Source: Marinobacterium sp. (GTDB lineage: Bacteria > Pseudomonadota > Gammaproteobacteria > Pseudomonadales > Balneatricaceae). Taken from it: 47,358 nucleotides of DNA. A program made the translations under genes and the position numbers. The notes beneath the pieces were generated by a model, which saw only the letters and a program-made list of their open reading frames with translations, did no database searches and was not told the origin of the DNA. The number at the start of each line of letters is the position of its first letter. Positions within the stretch are counted from its first letter, which is position 1. The stretch spans positions 1 through 47,358 of the forward strand of contig JAOXSF010000012.1 of assembly GCA_025800125.1 (NCBI GenBank), read 5' to 3'. Positions 16,976 through 25,407 of the stretch are shown here, piece after piece.

Positions 16976-18493
16976 TTAATGCTCTGGCGCTTCGTTATAA
17001 GCAGATGGCGCAGGCAGAGCAGCCTGATTCAACTCACTGCGCACCACACGCACAGCTTCAGCAGCACTGGTTTCACCGGCCAGTACCCGCTGGCGCGCTT
17101 CATCTTGCAGAGTGCTGTGACGGCCTTGCAGGTAGCGGCGAATATCACTTTCGCTCGCCTGTTGTTGCAGCATTTCACGTAAAGGGCCGTCAATCACCAG
17201 CAATTCATAAAGGCCAATGCGCCCCTGATAGCCGCTGTGGTCACACCGTTCACAGCCTTCGGCACGCAAGACAGACTGCCCGGCCAGCCGTATATCACCC
17301 AGTTGCCGGGCCTGTTGCTCGGCTAACGGCTCTGGCTGGCAACAGTGTGTACAGAGTCGCCGCACCAGCCGCTGCGCCAGTACACCGCGCAGGGTTGAGG
17401 CCAGCAACCAGGGCTGAGCGTTCATATTATGCAGGCGACCGAGTGCGCCAACGGCATCATTAGTATGCAGGGTAGACAGCACCAGATGGCCGGTCAGGCT
17501 GGCCTGAATGGCAACTTCAACGGTTTCGCTATCGCGAATCTCGCCCACCATTACCACGTCCGGGTCCTGGCGCAGCATAGCGCGCAAGCCACGGGCAAAG
17601 GTCATATCAACTTTGCTGTTAACCTGGGTCTGGCCGATACCCGGCAGGGTGTATTCAATCGGGTCTTCCACGGTGAGAATATTGCGGCTGGCGTCGTTCA
17701 GCTGCTGTAATGCAGCGTACAGGGTGGTGGTTTTACCGGAGCCGGTTGGCCCGGTCACCAGTACGATACCGTCAGGCTGTTCCAGCAATGCGGTCAGCCG
17801 TTGCTGCTGGCGGGCAGGCAGACCCAGCTCGGCCAGCCCAATCAGCCCGGCTTCGCGGTCCAGCAGACGCATGACTACACGTTCACCATGGCCGGACGGC
17901 AACGTTGAGACACGTACATCCAGTGGGCGACCGGCCAGTTCCAGCGCGATACGGCCATCCTGCGGCACACGCTTTTCTGCAATATCCAGCCGCGCCATAA
18001 CCTTGATACGGGAGATCAGCAAGGGTGACAGACCGGCAGGCGGCGACAGCACTTCAGCCATAACGCCATCAACACGCATACGCACAGTCATGCGGCTGTC
18101 GTAGCTCTCGATATGAATATCCGAAGCCCGACGGCGCACCGCTTCGGTAAACAGGGCGTTGATCAACCGCACCACGGGCGCGTCATCGTCGCTGGCCAGC
18201 AGTTCTTCCACCGGTGGCAGTTCGCTGGCCATCTGTTGCAGATCAAATTGCTGGTTCAACGCACTGAGCAGATTACTGTCAGCAGGTTGACCCTGTCCAT
18301 AGAGCTGATTCAGACGGCTGGCAAAACTGGCTTCATCCAGACATTGCAGCGCCAGAGGTTGCAGCGCCCAGCGCTGTAACTCCTGGATGGCCAGCAGCGG
18401 GGCGTCTGCGCGGTAACACAGTACCGTCTCGCCTTCCTCGGCCCACAACAGCACGCCCTGTTCGCGGCTGTAGCGGTAACTCAGGGGGCTCAT
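16976..18493 (-). CDS. gspE: Type II secretion ATPase E
   Basis: Hexameric cytosolic ATPase that powers pseudopilus assembly. It has 505 residues. Walker A GPTGSGKTT at 248-256; Asp box ILTVEDPIE at 272-280; Walker B-type DPDVVMVGEIRD at 310-321; His box LSTLHTND at 339-346; and the zinc-binding tetra-Cys C381-x2-C384 with C414-x2-C417, the mark of GspE rather than PilT. Overlaps gspD by four bases (ATGA) and is 17 bases from gspF. Confidence 0.98.
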   Translation of the reverse strand: MSPLSYRYSREQGVLLWAEEGETVLCYRADAPLLAIQELQRWALQPLALQCLDEASFASRLNQLYGQGQPADSNLLSALNQQFDLQQMASELPPVEELLASDDDAPVVRLINALFTEAVRRRASDIHIESYDSRMTVRMRVDGVMAEVLSPPAGLSPLLISRIKVMARLDIAEKRVPQDGRIALELAGRPLDVRVSTLPSGHGERVVMRLLDREAGLIGLAELGLPARQQQRLTALLEQPDGIVLVTGPTGSGKTTTLYAALQQLNDASRNILTVEDPIEYTLPGIGQTQVNSKVDMTFARGLRAMLRQDPDVVMVGEIRDSETVEVAIQASLTGHLVLSTLHTNDAVGALGRLHNMNAQPWLLASTLRGVLAQRLVRRLCTHCCQPEPLAEQQARQLGDIRLAGQSVLRAEGCERCDHSGYQGRIGLYELLVIDGPLREMLQQQASESDIRRYLQGRHSTLQDEARQRVLAGETSAAEAVRVVRSELNQAALPAPSAYNEAPEH

Positions 18494-20523
18494 CGCAGCT
18501 CCTGACGGTAACGGTCCATGGTCGGGGCAGTGTTACCTGGACGCAGGTTCATTTTGCTCCAGTCAGGCAGTACCGGTGTGGTCTGCTCTGGCAGCATTTC
18601 GACACCACGGTCAGAACGCATCAGCTGCTCAGCACGGATATAACTGTATTTACGGTGGCTGACACCGAGCAGGGTATCGGCATCACGGATAATTTTCGGC
18701 CGGATAAACACCATCAGATTACGCTTCTGCTTGGAGGCACCGTTAGAACGGAACAACGCTCCCAGTACCGGCATATCACCCAGCAGTGGCACCTTGCTGA
18801 CCGTTTCGGTGATCTCATCACTGATCAGCCCACCCAGCACAACCGTATCACCATCTTCCACCATCACGGTGGAATCAATGCTGCGCTTATCGGTAATCAC
18901 ATCCGACGCTGAGCCATTCCGGGACAGGCTGGACACTTCCTGGAAGATGGTCAGGCGGATGGAATTACCCTCATTCACCTGAGGGGTCACTTTCAGTTTT
19001 ACCCCCACTTCCTGGCGTTTGATGGTCTGGAACGGATTACTGTTGCCATCGCCCAGTTGTGTGCCGGTTACAACCGGCACTTCCTGACCAACCAGAATCG
19101 ACGCCGCTTCGTTATCCAGTGTCAGCAGGCTGGGTGTAGACAGCACATTGGCATCACCTTGGGCTTCCAGTGCGTTGATCATTGCCGCAAAACTCAGGCC
19201 GCCGGTTTTTATCCGGCCAATACCGCCAAGGAAACCCTGACTGTTCGCCAGCTGGCTTGACAGGGCAGCAGTATCATCACCGGCAGCGGCGGCGGCCAGG
19301 TTCAGAATACCCGGCGTGGTATTGGTGGAGCCTGGCAGTGCATTACGGGCGAAGTTAGTACCCGCAACCGGCGTAGTGCCTTTCTGGTCATACATCAGCC
19401 ATTGCACGCCCAGCTCTTTAGCACGGTTTTCACTCATATCCACCACAATGGCTTCCACCAGTACCTGGGCACGGCGAATATCCACCTGGGCAAGAATATG
19501 TTCCAGCTCGCGCAGCACATCTGGCGAACCACTGGCCAGAATGGCGTTGGTGCCTTCATGGGCCTGAATCACTACCTCTTTAGCGGCATTTTCATTGCCC
19601 GTGGTACGGCGTAGATAAGCTTCCACCAGCTTCTGAGCGATCTCGACCAGCTCACTGGCCTTGGCGTATTTGAGGTAATAGATGCGTGAACCGGCTTCGT
19701 CCTCTTTGCGGTTGCCGTCCAACTCATAGATCACATTACGCAGGTAACTGCGGGTTTCTGTCGGCCCTCGCAGCAATACCGCGTTACTACGCTCATCCGC
19801 CACCAGGCTGACCTTCTTCAGATTACCCTGTCCCGCAGCCTGCCCCTGCTTGATCAGCAGACCCAGAATTTTCACCATCTCACGGGCATTGGCATTCTCC
19901 AGCCGGATGATTTCCAGCTGGTCTTCACCGGCCTGGTCGATACGGTCAATCATGCTTTCAATGCGGGCGATATTGGCAGCGCGGTCGGTAATCATGATTA
20001 CGTTAGACGGCGCATAAGGCACCACCACCCCGGCACGGGCGTCCACCAGCGGGCGCAACACCGGCACCAGCTGCTCAACTTCAACGTGCTCCACCGGAAT
20101 AATACGGGTAACCATCTGGTCACGGTCGAATGACTGCTGCGGCTGTTGCAGGGGTAGCGCTTCCTGGCGGGCCAGCTGTTCTGGCACCACTTTCAACAAC
20201 CCTTCACCGGCTTCCACTACCGCAAAACCATTCACTTTCAGTTGCGCCAGAAATACCGCATACAGAGCATCACCACTGAGCGGTTTACGGCTACGAATAT
20301 CCACCACCCCTTTGACGCGGGGGTCGATAATGATGGTTTTCCCCGTGGCATTACCCACCATCTCGATAAATTCACGAATATCGGTATTACGCAGCTCAAT
20401 CGCTGCACCAGACGATGGAGCCGGGGCTGCACTGGCCTGCAGCGGCAAACCGCATAACGTGATTGCCAGGGACGCCGTTTTCAGAGCGGCAATTGCCAGA
20501 GGGAACGCAGAGGCATACTTCAT
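18490..20523 (-). CDS. gspD: Type II secretion secretin D
   Basis: Outer-membrane secretin channel, 677 residues. Signal peptide cut near ASA|APAP (about 32). N0 domain from about 40, N1-N3 to about 330, then the secretin domain ending in VPLLGDMPVLGALFRS and LMVFIRPKII. N3 carries the loop between QWLMYDQKGTTPVAG and the Gly/Ala stretch. The C-terminal tail of about 70 residues after the barrel may be the pilotin-binding S region; no pilotin gene (gspS) is in the window. Spaced 14 bases from gspC. Confidence 0.98.
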   Translation of the reverse strand: MKYASAFPLAIAALKTASLAITLCGLPLQASAAPAPSSGAAIELRNTDIREFIEMVGNATGKTIIIDPRVKGVVDIRSRKPLSGDALYAVFLAQLKVNGFAVVEAGEGLLKVVPEQLARQEALPLQQPQQSFDRDQMVTRIIPVEHVEVEQLVPVLRPLVDARAGVVVPYAPSNVIMITDRAANIARIESMIDRIDQAGEDQLEIIRLENANAREMVKILGLLIKQGQAAGQGNLKKVSLVADERSNAVLLRGPTETRSYLRNVIYELDGNRKEDEAGSRIYYLKYAKASELVEIAQKLVEAYLRRTTGNENAAKEVVIQAHEGTNAILASGSPDVLRELEHILAQVDIRRAQVLVEAIVVDMSENRAKELGVQWLMYDQKGTTPVAGTNFARNALPGSTNTTPGILNLAAAAAGDDTAALSSQLANSQGFLGGIGRIKTGGLSFAAMINALEAQGDANVLSTPSLLTLDNEAASILVGQEVPVVTGTQLGDGNSNPFQTIKRQEVGVKLKVTPQVNEGNSIRLTIFQEVSSLSRNGSASDVITDKRSIDSTVMVEDGDTVVLGGLISDEITETVSKVPLLGDMPVLGALFRSNGASKQKRNLMVFIRPKIIRDADTLLGVSHRKYSYIRAEQLMRSDRGVEMLPEQTTPVLPDWSKMNLRPGNTAPTMDRYRQELR

Positions 20524-20537
20524 GATTTAGCAGTCGT

Positions 20538-21458
20538 TCAGAGATAGAGGGTGTAAGTGACAGGCTGACCCGCACGCAGCAGGCCCAGTGTCAGTTGTGA
20601 GGCCTGGCCCAGTTGCGGCAACAACGCCAGTACTTTGCCAGGTTCGCTGACCGGCTGCTGATTCAGGCTGACCAGCAGGTCATCCGATTGCAGCTGCAAG
20701 GTTTTATACAGCGTATTGTCACGGCCAGGCTGTAGCAGATACCCCTGCCTGCCATGCTGACGGCGCGGGCTCAGCCGCAGGTAGCGGCTGAGAAAGAGCG
20801 GGTCTTGCTGGATACGCTGATGGTAATCCGGTACGGCACGGGCAAAATCAGATTGCGCCAGGTAAAGCGAGCGCCCACCCATATCACTCGCCTTAGCATC
20901 ACTCACCTTAGCATCACTCGCCTTACCAGAGACTGTGCGCTGTTGAGGCGGGTGTAAATCTTGTAAAGATCGTGGCTGCAACGGCGCAGGCTGCTGCAGC
21001 ATAGAACCGGTCAGCGTCAGTTTTTCTTTGCGGCCGTTGTGACGCAGCAGAATCTGGTCTGGCGCAACCGCCAGCACCAGCACCTGGCCCGAAAGTGGCA
21101 GACGGTCACCGGCCAGATACACGCCAGGCTTACCCTGTACCGCCATCGCCACCTGATTCAATTGCGGCTGTGCCGCCAGAAATAGCCCCTGTACCTGTAG
21201 CGGCAAACGGGTTTCCGGTGTACCCACAGGCTGAACAGGTTTACGCACCGCCACCACTGGCTGCGCAAACAGACTCAGCCCGGCAAACTGTGGCTGCACC
21301 GCCACCGTTTCACTGACAATTTCCGGCATCATCGTACTGGCAGGCTGAAAACGTGCCAACAGTAACCAGCTGATCTGTACAGCCAGCAGTACCAGTAACA
21401 GCAGCAGCACTGTAATAACCAACCGGTACATCACTGTACTTCTTATCAGGCCGCTCAT
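20538..21458 (-). CDS. gspC: Type II secretion system protein C
   Basis: Inner-membrane protein linking platform to secretin; first gene of the operon. 306 residues: membrane helix at about 12-33, Pro-rich linker, HR domain at about 60-135 (PLQVQGLFLAAQPQLNQVAM), then a C-terminal PDZ domain at about 225-306. Between them lies a repeat-bearing linker (SDAKVSDAKASD) made of 15-bp units. The alternative start Met10 (MYRLVITV) would shorten it by nine residues. Confidence 0.93.
   Translation of the reverse strand: MSGLIRSTVMYRLVITVLLLLLVLLAVQISWLLLARFQPASTMMPEIVSETVAVQPQFAGLSLFAQPVVAVRKPVQPVGTPETRLPLQVQGLFLAAQPQLNQVAMAVQGKPGVYLAGDRLPLSGQVLVLAVAPDQILLRHNGRKEKLTLTGSMLQQPAPLQPRSLQDLHPPQQRTVSGKASDAKVSDAKASDMGGRSLYLAQSDFARAVPDYHQRIQQDPLFLSRYLRLSPRRQHGRQGYLLQPGRDNTLYKTLQLQSDDLLVSLNQQPVSEPGKVLALLPQLGQASQLTLGLLRAGQPVTYTLYL
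20883..20927. repeat. 15-bp tandem repeat x3 within gspC
   Basis: ATCACTCGCCTTAGC repeated three times with one difference in each of copies two and three. Encodes the ASDAK-type repeat in the GspC linker. Confidence 0.92.
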
Positions 21459-21545
21459 CGGGCTGTTTCCCGTCCCATCCGTTTATCTCCAGAACTCTCA
21501 CGGCTTACATCTATCGGGCGCTGTTCACCCACTATCAGGCAATTC

Positions 21546-21593
21546 TTTAATAAGGACGTGGATATTAATATAAATGAGAATTAAAATCAGCAA
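21546..21593. promoter_or_regulatory. Candidate divergent promoters with an overlapping Fur-box-like site
   Basis: Minus strand, toward gspC: TTGCTG (21588-21593), 17 bases, TATTAA (21565-21570). Plus strand, toward the S41 gene: TTTAAT (21546-21551), 17 bases, TATAAA (21569-21574). TGAGAATTAAAATCA at 21575-21589 matches 11 of 14 positions of the 7-1-7 Fur consensus and lies inside the minus-strand promoter. All of this is read by eye. Confidence 0.45.
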
Positions 21594-21628
21594 CATTATT
21601 TACCTTAAAGTCTACTACGGATGTACCG

Positions 21629-23074
21629 ATGAAAAAGACCGGACTCTGCTGCCTTGTTGCGCTGTTACTAAGCGGCTGCCAGGTGGAATCAACCGACAAC
21701 AGCCCAACCACGCAGCCACCAACCACCGGCAACAATACCACCGGCAACAATACCAGCGGCACAAACACCGGAGGCGGTACAGTTGACCCGGCACCAGCCT
21801 GTTCTCTGGTAGACCAGCATCAGCAATTCGCCCAGCTGTTCACCCTGCCACAGCAAAGCCAGAGCGGCAGCTCAAGCACTGGCATCTACTACGAAATTGG
21901 CACGGCCACGCCACCGACCGACGTCACCTCACCGACTCAATCTCTGAAATCCCTGATGCTTGACGTACGCTCCATCACTGACCGCTGGAGTTTTGTCCGT
22001 GAGGCTTCACTGGATAAAGACCTGTATGCAGCATTGCATCAAAGTCTGGGCGCACGCTGGGAACTGGTAGAAGACGCAAGCAGTACAGCGAATGCGCCGG
22101 TATTCAGGCAGGAATTACGGGTACTTTATGTCTATCCGGGCTCACCCGCTTACAATGCTGGCCTGCGCCGGGGTATGACTGTTACCCATATCAACGGGTT
22201 GCAGATACCGCTGTACACACCCAGCACCCAGACCCCCGACCCGCAGCAGGATATTTTTGATGCGCAGCTGGCCGCACTGCTGGAAGGCAACCAGGTACAG
22301 CTGACCACCCTGGGCGGCCTGATGACCGCAGTACGCCCTGCCGTGGCGCAGAGTTACAGCCCGATTGAATTCCCACTCAATGCCACCGCGCCTTACACCC
22401 TGAGCGACGGTCGCAAAGTGGGTTATTTCTATCTGGATGCGTTCTATGCTTCAGAAAGTAACTATGTCTGGGCGTTTAACCGCCTGCGTCAGCAAGGCGT
22501 AACTGAACTGATTATCGACCTGCGTAATAACAGCGGCGGCCGGGTTGTTGATGCCCACCTGCTGGCACAACTGATTGTCGGCAGCAGCCGTGACGGTATG
22601 GTATTCAACAGTCTGGAGTTTAATGCCTACCACACCAGCAAAAATGAACAGCAGACCTTTAACCTGAGCAGCTTCAGTAACGATGTACAAAATGTTGCCC
22701 TGCACTTTAATCAGATTGTCTTCCTGACCAGCGGCAAAACAGCCTCCTCTTCAGAATTGCTGATCAACGGCCTGCGTCCTTATATCAATACGGTAGTCAT
22801 TGGTGATAATACCGCGGGTAAACCCTACGGTATGATGCCGGTTGATATTTGCGGCAATATCGCTTATCCGATTTCCTTTATTAACCTCAACGCCAACCAT
22901 CAGCCCATCCCGACCAGCGGCCTGCCAACCACCCGTGGCTGCGAAATCCCGGATATTCCCGATGTTAACCGCCCGCTGGGCTATATCGGTGATATAAACA
23001 ACAGCAACGACGGCGAACCCTTGCTGGAACGGGCACTGAACTACCTGGATAAGGGTGGGTGTTTTGCGTTTTAA
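21629..23074 (+). CDS. S41 family (C-terminal processing type) peptidase lipoprotein
   Basis: Exported serine protease, 481 residues. Lipobox LLLSGC with Cys17 as the lipidated residue; residues 19-52 are a Thr/Asn/Gly linker with a duplicated TTGNN unit. A PDZ-like segment spans about 165-195 (YVYPGSPAYNAGLRRGM). The tail-specific protease core follows, with IIDLRNNSGG at 295-304, the nucleophile segment TSGKTASSSE at 367-376 (Ser374 or a neighbour) and the general-base Lys in NTAGKPYG (Lys398). It is divergent from gspC and shares the promoter region. Membrane-anchored, acting in the periplasm or at the outer face; substrate unknown. Confidence 0.9.
   Translation: MKKTGLCCLVALLLSGCQVESTDNSPTTQPPTTGNNTTGNNTSGTNTGGGTVDPAPACSLVDQHQQFAQLFTLPQQSQSGSSSTGIYYEIGTATPPTDVTSPTQSLKSLMLDVRSITDRWSFVREASLDKDLYAALHQSLGARWELVEDASSTANAPVFRQELRVLYVYPGSPAYNAGLRRGMTVTHINGLQIPLYTPSTQTPDPQQDIFDAQLAALLEGNQVQLTTLGGLMTAVRPAVAQSYSPIEFPLNATAPYTLSDGRKVGYFYLDAFYASESNYVWAFNRLRQQGVTELIIDLRNNSGGRVVDAHLLAQLIVGSSRDGMVFNSLEFNAYHTSKNEQQTFNLSSFSNDVQNVALHFNQIVFLTSGKTASSSELLINGLRPYINTVVIGDNTAGKPYGMMPVDICGNIAYPISFINLNANHQPIPTSGLPTTRGCEIPDIPDVNRPLGYIGDINNSNDGEPLLERALNYLDKGGCFAF
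21722..21763. repeat. 15-bp tandem repeat in the S41 lipoprotein linker
   Basis: ACCACCGGCAACAAT occurs at 21722-21736 and again at 21737-21751, followed by a partial third copy. It encodes TTGNN repeats. Confidence 0.9.
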
Positions 23075-23138
23075 GTAAACACGACGACAAAACAGCAACT
23101 ACAAAATCACTATGAAAAAATAGCAATTACATTGTGTA

Positions 23139-23169
23139 TCAGGCTTCCATACATGGCATGGAAGCCTGA
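23139..23169. terminator. 12-bp perfect hairpin downstream of the S41 gene
   Basis: TCAGGCTTCCAT pairs perfectly with ATGGAAGCCTGA around a 7-base loop. There is no immediate T-run (one follows about 25 bases later), so termination is likely but not certain. The rest of 23075-23343 holds no gene I can support. Confidence 0.5.
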
Positions 23170-23343
23170 CTCTGATCAGCTATAGCGGGCTATTTCTCTT
23201 TTTATTCAATGTCCGGTTCTGACATACCTTTCTGCCGAGAATCCGTATTATCCAGCTCATACCCAGCAGCAAGCTGACAGCTTGCAGGCTATTACACGGC
23301 CAGTGCTGAAATACCTGGTACAACGCTATTTAAAAGGTAAGTC

Positions 23344-24234
23344 ATGAAACTCTGTGATCTACGTGATCTGATTCTACTGGCCACACTCTGGGGCGGTTCA
23401 TTTCTGCTGATGCGCATTGCCGCACCTGTTTTCGGGCCAGTGGTACTGATAGAGCTTCGAGTGCTGTTAGCGGCACTTTTTCTGCTGCCCTTTGTATTGC
23501 AGCGCCAGCAACTACGCCACTGCCGACAACACTCGCTGCCACTCACCGTAACCGGGCTGTTTAACTCAGCACTTCCCTTCTGCCTGTTCAGCTGGGCACT
23601 GCTGGAACTTTCCGGCGGTTTTACCGCAGTAATCAATGCCACTGCACCACTGTTTGGCGCTTTTATGGGTGCAGTTCTGTTTGGCAAACCTCTGCTACCA
23701 CGCCAGATCAGTGGACTGGTGATCGGGCTGGGCGGTGTTATCTGTCTGATCAGCAGCCAAGGAACCCTGAACCTGGCCAGCACCGGTATTACCTTGCTGG
23801 CAGCCTTTGCAGCAGCAGCCTGCTATGGCTATGCCGCTAACTACAGTGCCAGTCGCTTGCAGAACGTACCAGCCCTGAGCCAGGCCTTCGGTAGCCAGCT
23901 GGCAGCTGCTGTGCTACTGGCAATTCCAGCCGGACTGAGCTGGAACAACCCAAACACCGCACTCAATGACTGGCTAGCGGTACTGATTCTGGGTGTTGCC
24001 TGCACAGGCGTGGCTTACCTGTTGTACTTCCGGTTGATTAACCGCATTGGTGCCACTGGCGCTGTCAGCGTCACCTTCCTGATTCCCGCTTTCGCCATGG
24101 GCTGGGGCTGGCTGATTATCAGCGAGCCGGTCACTCCCGGCATGCTGATCAGCACCGTGATAATTCTGCTGGGTACAGGCCTGACCACAGGACTGATTCC
24201 GGTGGCAAAAGTGAAGGCATTGTTGGGGCGTTGA
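23344..24234 (+). CDS. EamA/DMT family transporter
   Basis: Ten-helix inner-membrane permease of the drug/metabolite transporter superfamily, 296 residues. It has two EamA repeats: about 8-135 (TLWGGSFLLMRIA, then NATAPLFGAFMGAVLFGKPL) and about 148-286 (YLLYFRLINRIGATGA, then PAFAMGWGWLIISEPVTP). A good ribosome site AAAGGTAAG precedes ATG 23344. Substrate unknown; family members export amino acids or metabolites. Follows the S41 gene after 269 bases and has its own hairpin upstream, so probably a separate unit. Confidence 0.93.
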   Translation: MKLCDLRDLILLATLWGGSFLLMRIAAPVFGPVVLIELRVLLAALFLLPFVLQRQQLRHCRQHSLPLTVTGLFNSALPFCLFSWALLELSGGFTAVINATAPLFGAFMGAVLFGKPLLPRQISGLVIGLGGVICLISSQGTLNLASTGITLLAAFAAAACYGYAANYSASRLQNVPALSQAFGSQLAAAVLLAIPAGLSWNNPNTALNDWLAVLILGVACTGVAYLLYFRLINRIGATGAVSVTFLIPAFAMGWGWLIISEPVTPGMLISTVIILLGTGLTTGLIPVAKVKALLGR

Positions 24235-24290
24235 TGTTTATTCGATGGTAACCGCGTTTTTAAACCCTACAAAAGTATAAAGAACAAAAT

Positions 24291-24335
24291 TGTAACCCCA
24301 GAGTTATTGACCTATGATAACCCCAGGGTTATAGT
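24291..24335 (+). promoter_or_regulatory. hicA promoter with overlapping palindromic operator
   Basis: TTGACC (24307-24312), 17 bases, TATAGT (24330-24335). The palindrome ATAACCC-CA-GGGTTAT (24317-24332) fills the spacer and reaches the -10 box. A second, imperfect copy (TAACCCCAGAGTTAT, 24293-24307) touches the -35 box, one 25-base step upstream. Such paired sites fit autorepression by the HicB RHH domain; this is inferred. Confidence 0.7.
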
Positions 24336-24370
24336 CCCTGACATGAAAGCGCAGCGAACAGGGGAACGGG

Positions 24371-24556
24371 ATGAATAGCCGGGATCTAATTAAGCTGCTT
24401 GAGAAAAATGGCTGGGTATTACTTCGTGTTAAAGGTAGTCACCACCATTACACGCACCCGGATAACCCAGGAAGGGTTGTTACAGTGCCGCATCCTAGAA
24501 GGAATCTGGCAACAGGGTTAGTAAAGACTATTCTCAAGCAGTCGGGGCTCTCGTGA
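24371..24556 (+). CDS. hicA: HicA family toxin (mRNA interferase)
   Basis: A 61-residue dsRBD-like mRNA interferase. Typical features: MNSRDLIKLLEKNGW start, the catalytic His in GSHHHYTHP (GSHxxY), and VTVPHPRRNLATGLVKTILKQ. The purine-rich stretch AGGGGAACGGG precedes the ATG. The stop codon lies inside the terminator hairpin at 24544-24567, so transcription probably ends right after this gene. The partner hicB is 181 bases downstream instead of adjoining. Confidence 0.95.
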   Translation: MNSRDLIKLLEKNGWVLLRVKGSHHHYTHPDNPGRVVTVPHPRRNLATGLVKTILKQSGLS

Positions 24557-24567
24557 GCCCCTTTTTT
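24544..24567 (+). terminator. Strong intrinsic terminator between hicA and hicB
   Basis: GGGGCTC (24544-24550), loop TCGT, GAGCCCC (24555-24561), then six T. The hicA stop codon TGA (24554-24556) is within the hairpin. Confidence 0.92.
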
Positions 24568-24737
24568 CCTCAAAGGTTACATAAACGTATACCCATTCAA
24601 GTGCACAAACAGAATTAATGAACGACAACGACAACTACAACTACAACTAAAAAGAGCCGACACATTACGCAAACTTATTTTGTGAGCAGCGCGCTACAAG
24701 CATGCTCTATACGGCTCGCAACCATGAGACTCAAACC

Positions 24738-25145
24738 ATGTACTACCCTGTGATCATCCATAAAGAGGATAACAGCGACTACACTGTCGTTGCTCCAGAC
24801 ATTCCAGGCATCATTACTGCCGGAAGTAGCTATGAGGATGCTCTGCAAATGGTGCGTGAGGCGATAGAAGGACACCTCGAGTGCCTATCAGAGCTAGGGG
24901 CCGAGATCCCGAAAGGGAGCCAGATTTCAGACCTTTCAGATCACGAAGACTATAAAGGTGGGCTTTGGGCGTTAGTTGATATTGATATTACTCCATATAT
25001 GGGGAAAGCAAAAAAAATCAATGTCACCTTACCCGGCAACCTCCTCAGTAGCATCGATAAGGCTGTAGCAAAATCTAAATCTCACTACACTGACAGGTCA
25101 AAGTTTCTTGCATATGCAGCAATGAAAGAGCTAGGCATACAATGA
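24738..25145 (+). CDS. hicB: HicB family antitoxin with RHH DNA-binding tail
   Basis: Antitoxin and likely repressor of the hicA promoter; 135 residues from ATG 24738 (MYYPVIIHKEDNSDYTVVAPDIPG), the normal HicB beginning. Another in-frame ATG 12 codons upstream is less family-like. The HicB fold spans about 1-70 (SYEDALQMVREAIEGHLE). The C-terminal ribbon-helix-helix begins at KKINVTLPGNLLSSIDKAV and ends KFLAYAAMKELGIQ. The 24568-24737 region before it must contain its promoter or rely on readthrough; I see no strong promoter there, only an ACAACTACAACT-type run. Confidence 0.94.
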   Translation: MYYPVIIHKEDNSDYTVVAPDIPGIITAGSSYEDALQMVREAIEGHLECLSELGAEIPKGSQISDLSDHEDYKGGLWALVDIDITPYMGKAKKINVTLPGNLLSSIDKAVAKSKSHYTDRSKFLAYAAMKELGIQ

Positions 25146-25343
25146 ACTTGCAGAGATTCCTATCAACTTTTAACGGTTAAGAATGGCTATATATCCATAA
25201 ACCATAACACCTGAAAACTCATTTATTTTAATTTCTTATCACTTTGAACTGCGCGCTTCAGGTTGTGAAAAATATCAAAACTATCGGCGCTCGTAGCTTG
25301 CTACAGAAATTTTCCATAGGACAGACTTCTACGAACAAGAACA

Positions 25344-25362
25344 GGGGGCACTCAATGCCCCC
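25344..25362. terminator. GC-rich hairpin between convergent hicB and dsbD
   Basis: GGGGGCA-CTCAA-TGCCCCC, a perfect 7-bp stem, in the gap between two convergent genes. On the minus strand it is followed by the T-rich TGTTCTTGTTC, so it best serves dsbD; on the plus strand C residues follow. Confidence 0.6.
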
Positions 25363-25407
25363 CCCACAACCTCAAAGCTCATGCCGTCGAGAAATCACCC
25401 CATAAAC

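Noticed and set aside
17508-18104. Plus-strand open frame of 198 codons
   Set aside because: Ser/Arg-rich shadow of gspE; the complementary strand carries all ATPase motifs.
24568-24737. Possible integron attC site between hicA and hicB
   Set aside because: There is a short GAGCCG/CGGCTC pair but no matching core sites (GTTRRRY and its complement) and no integron genes nearby.
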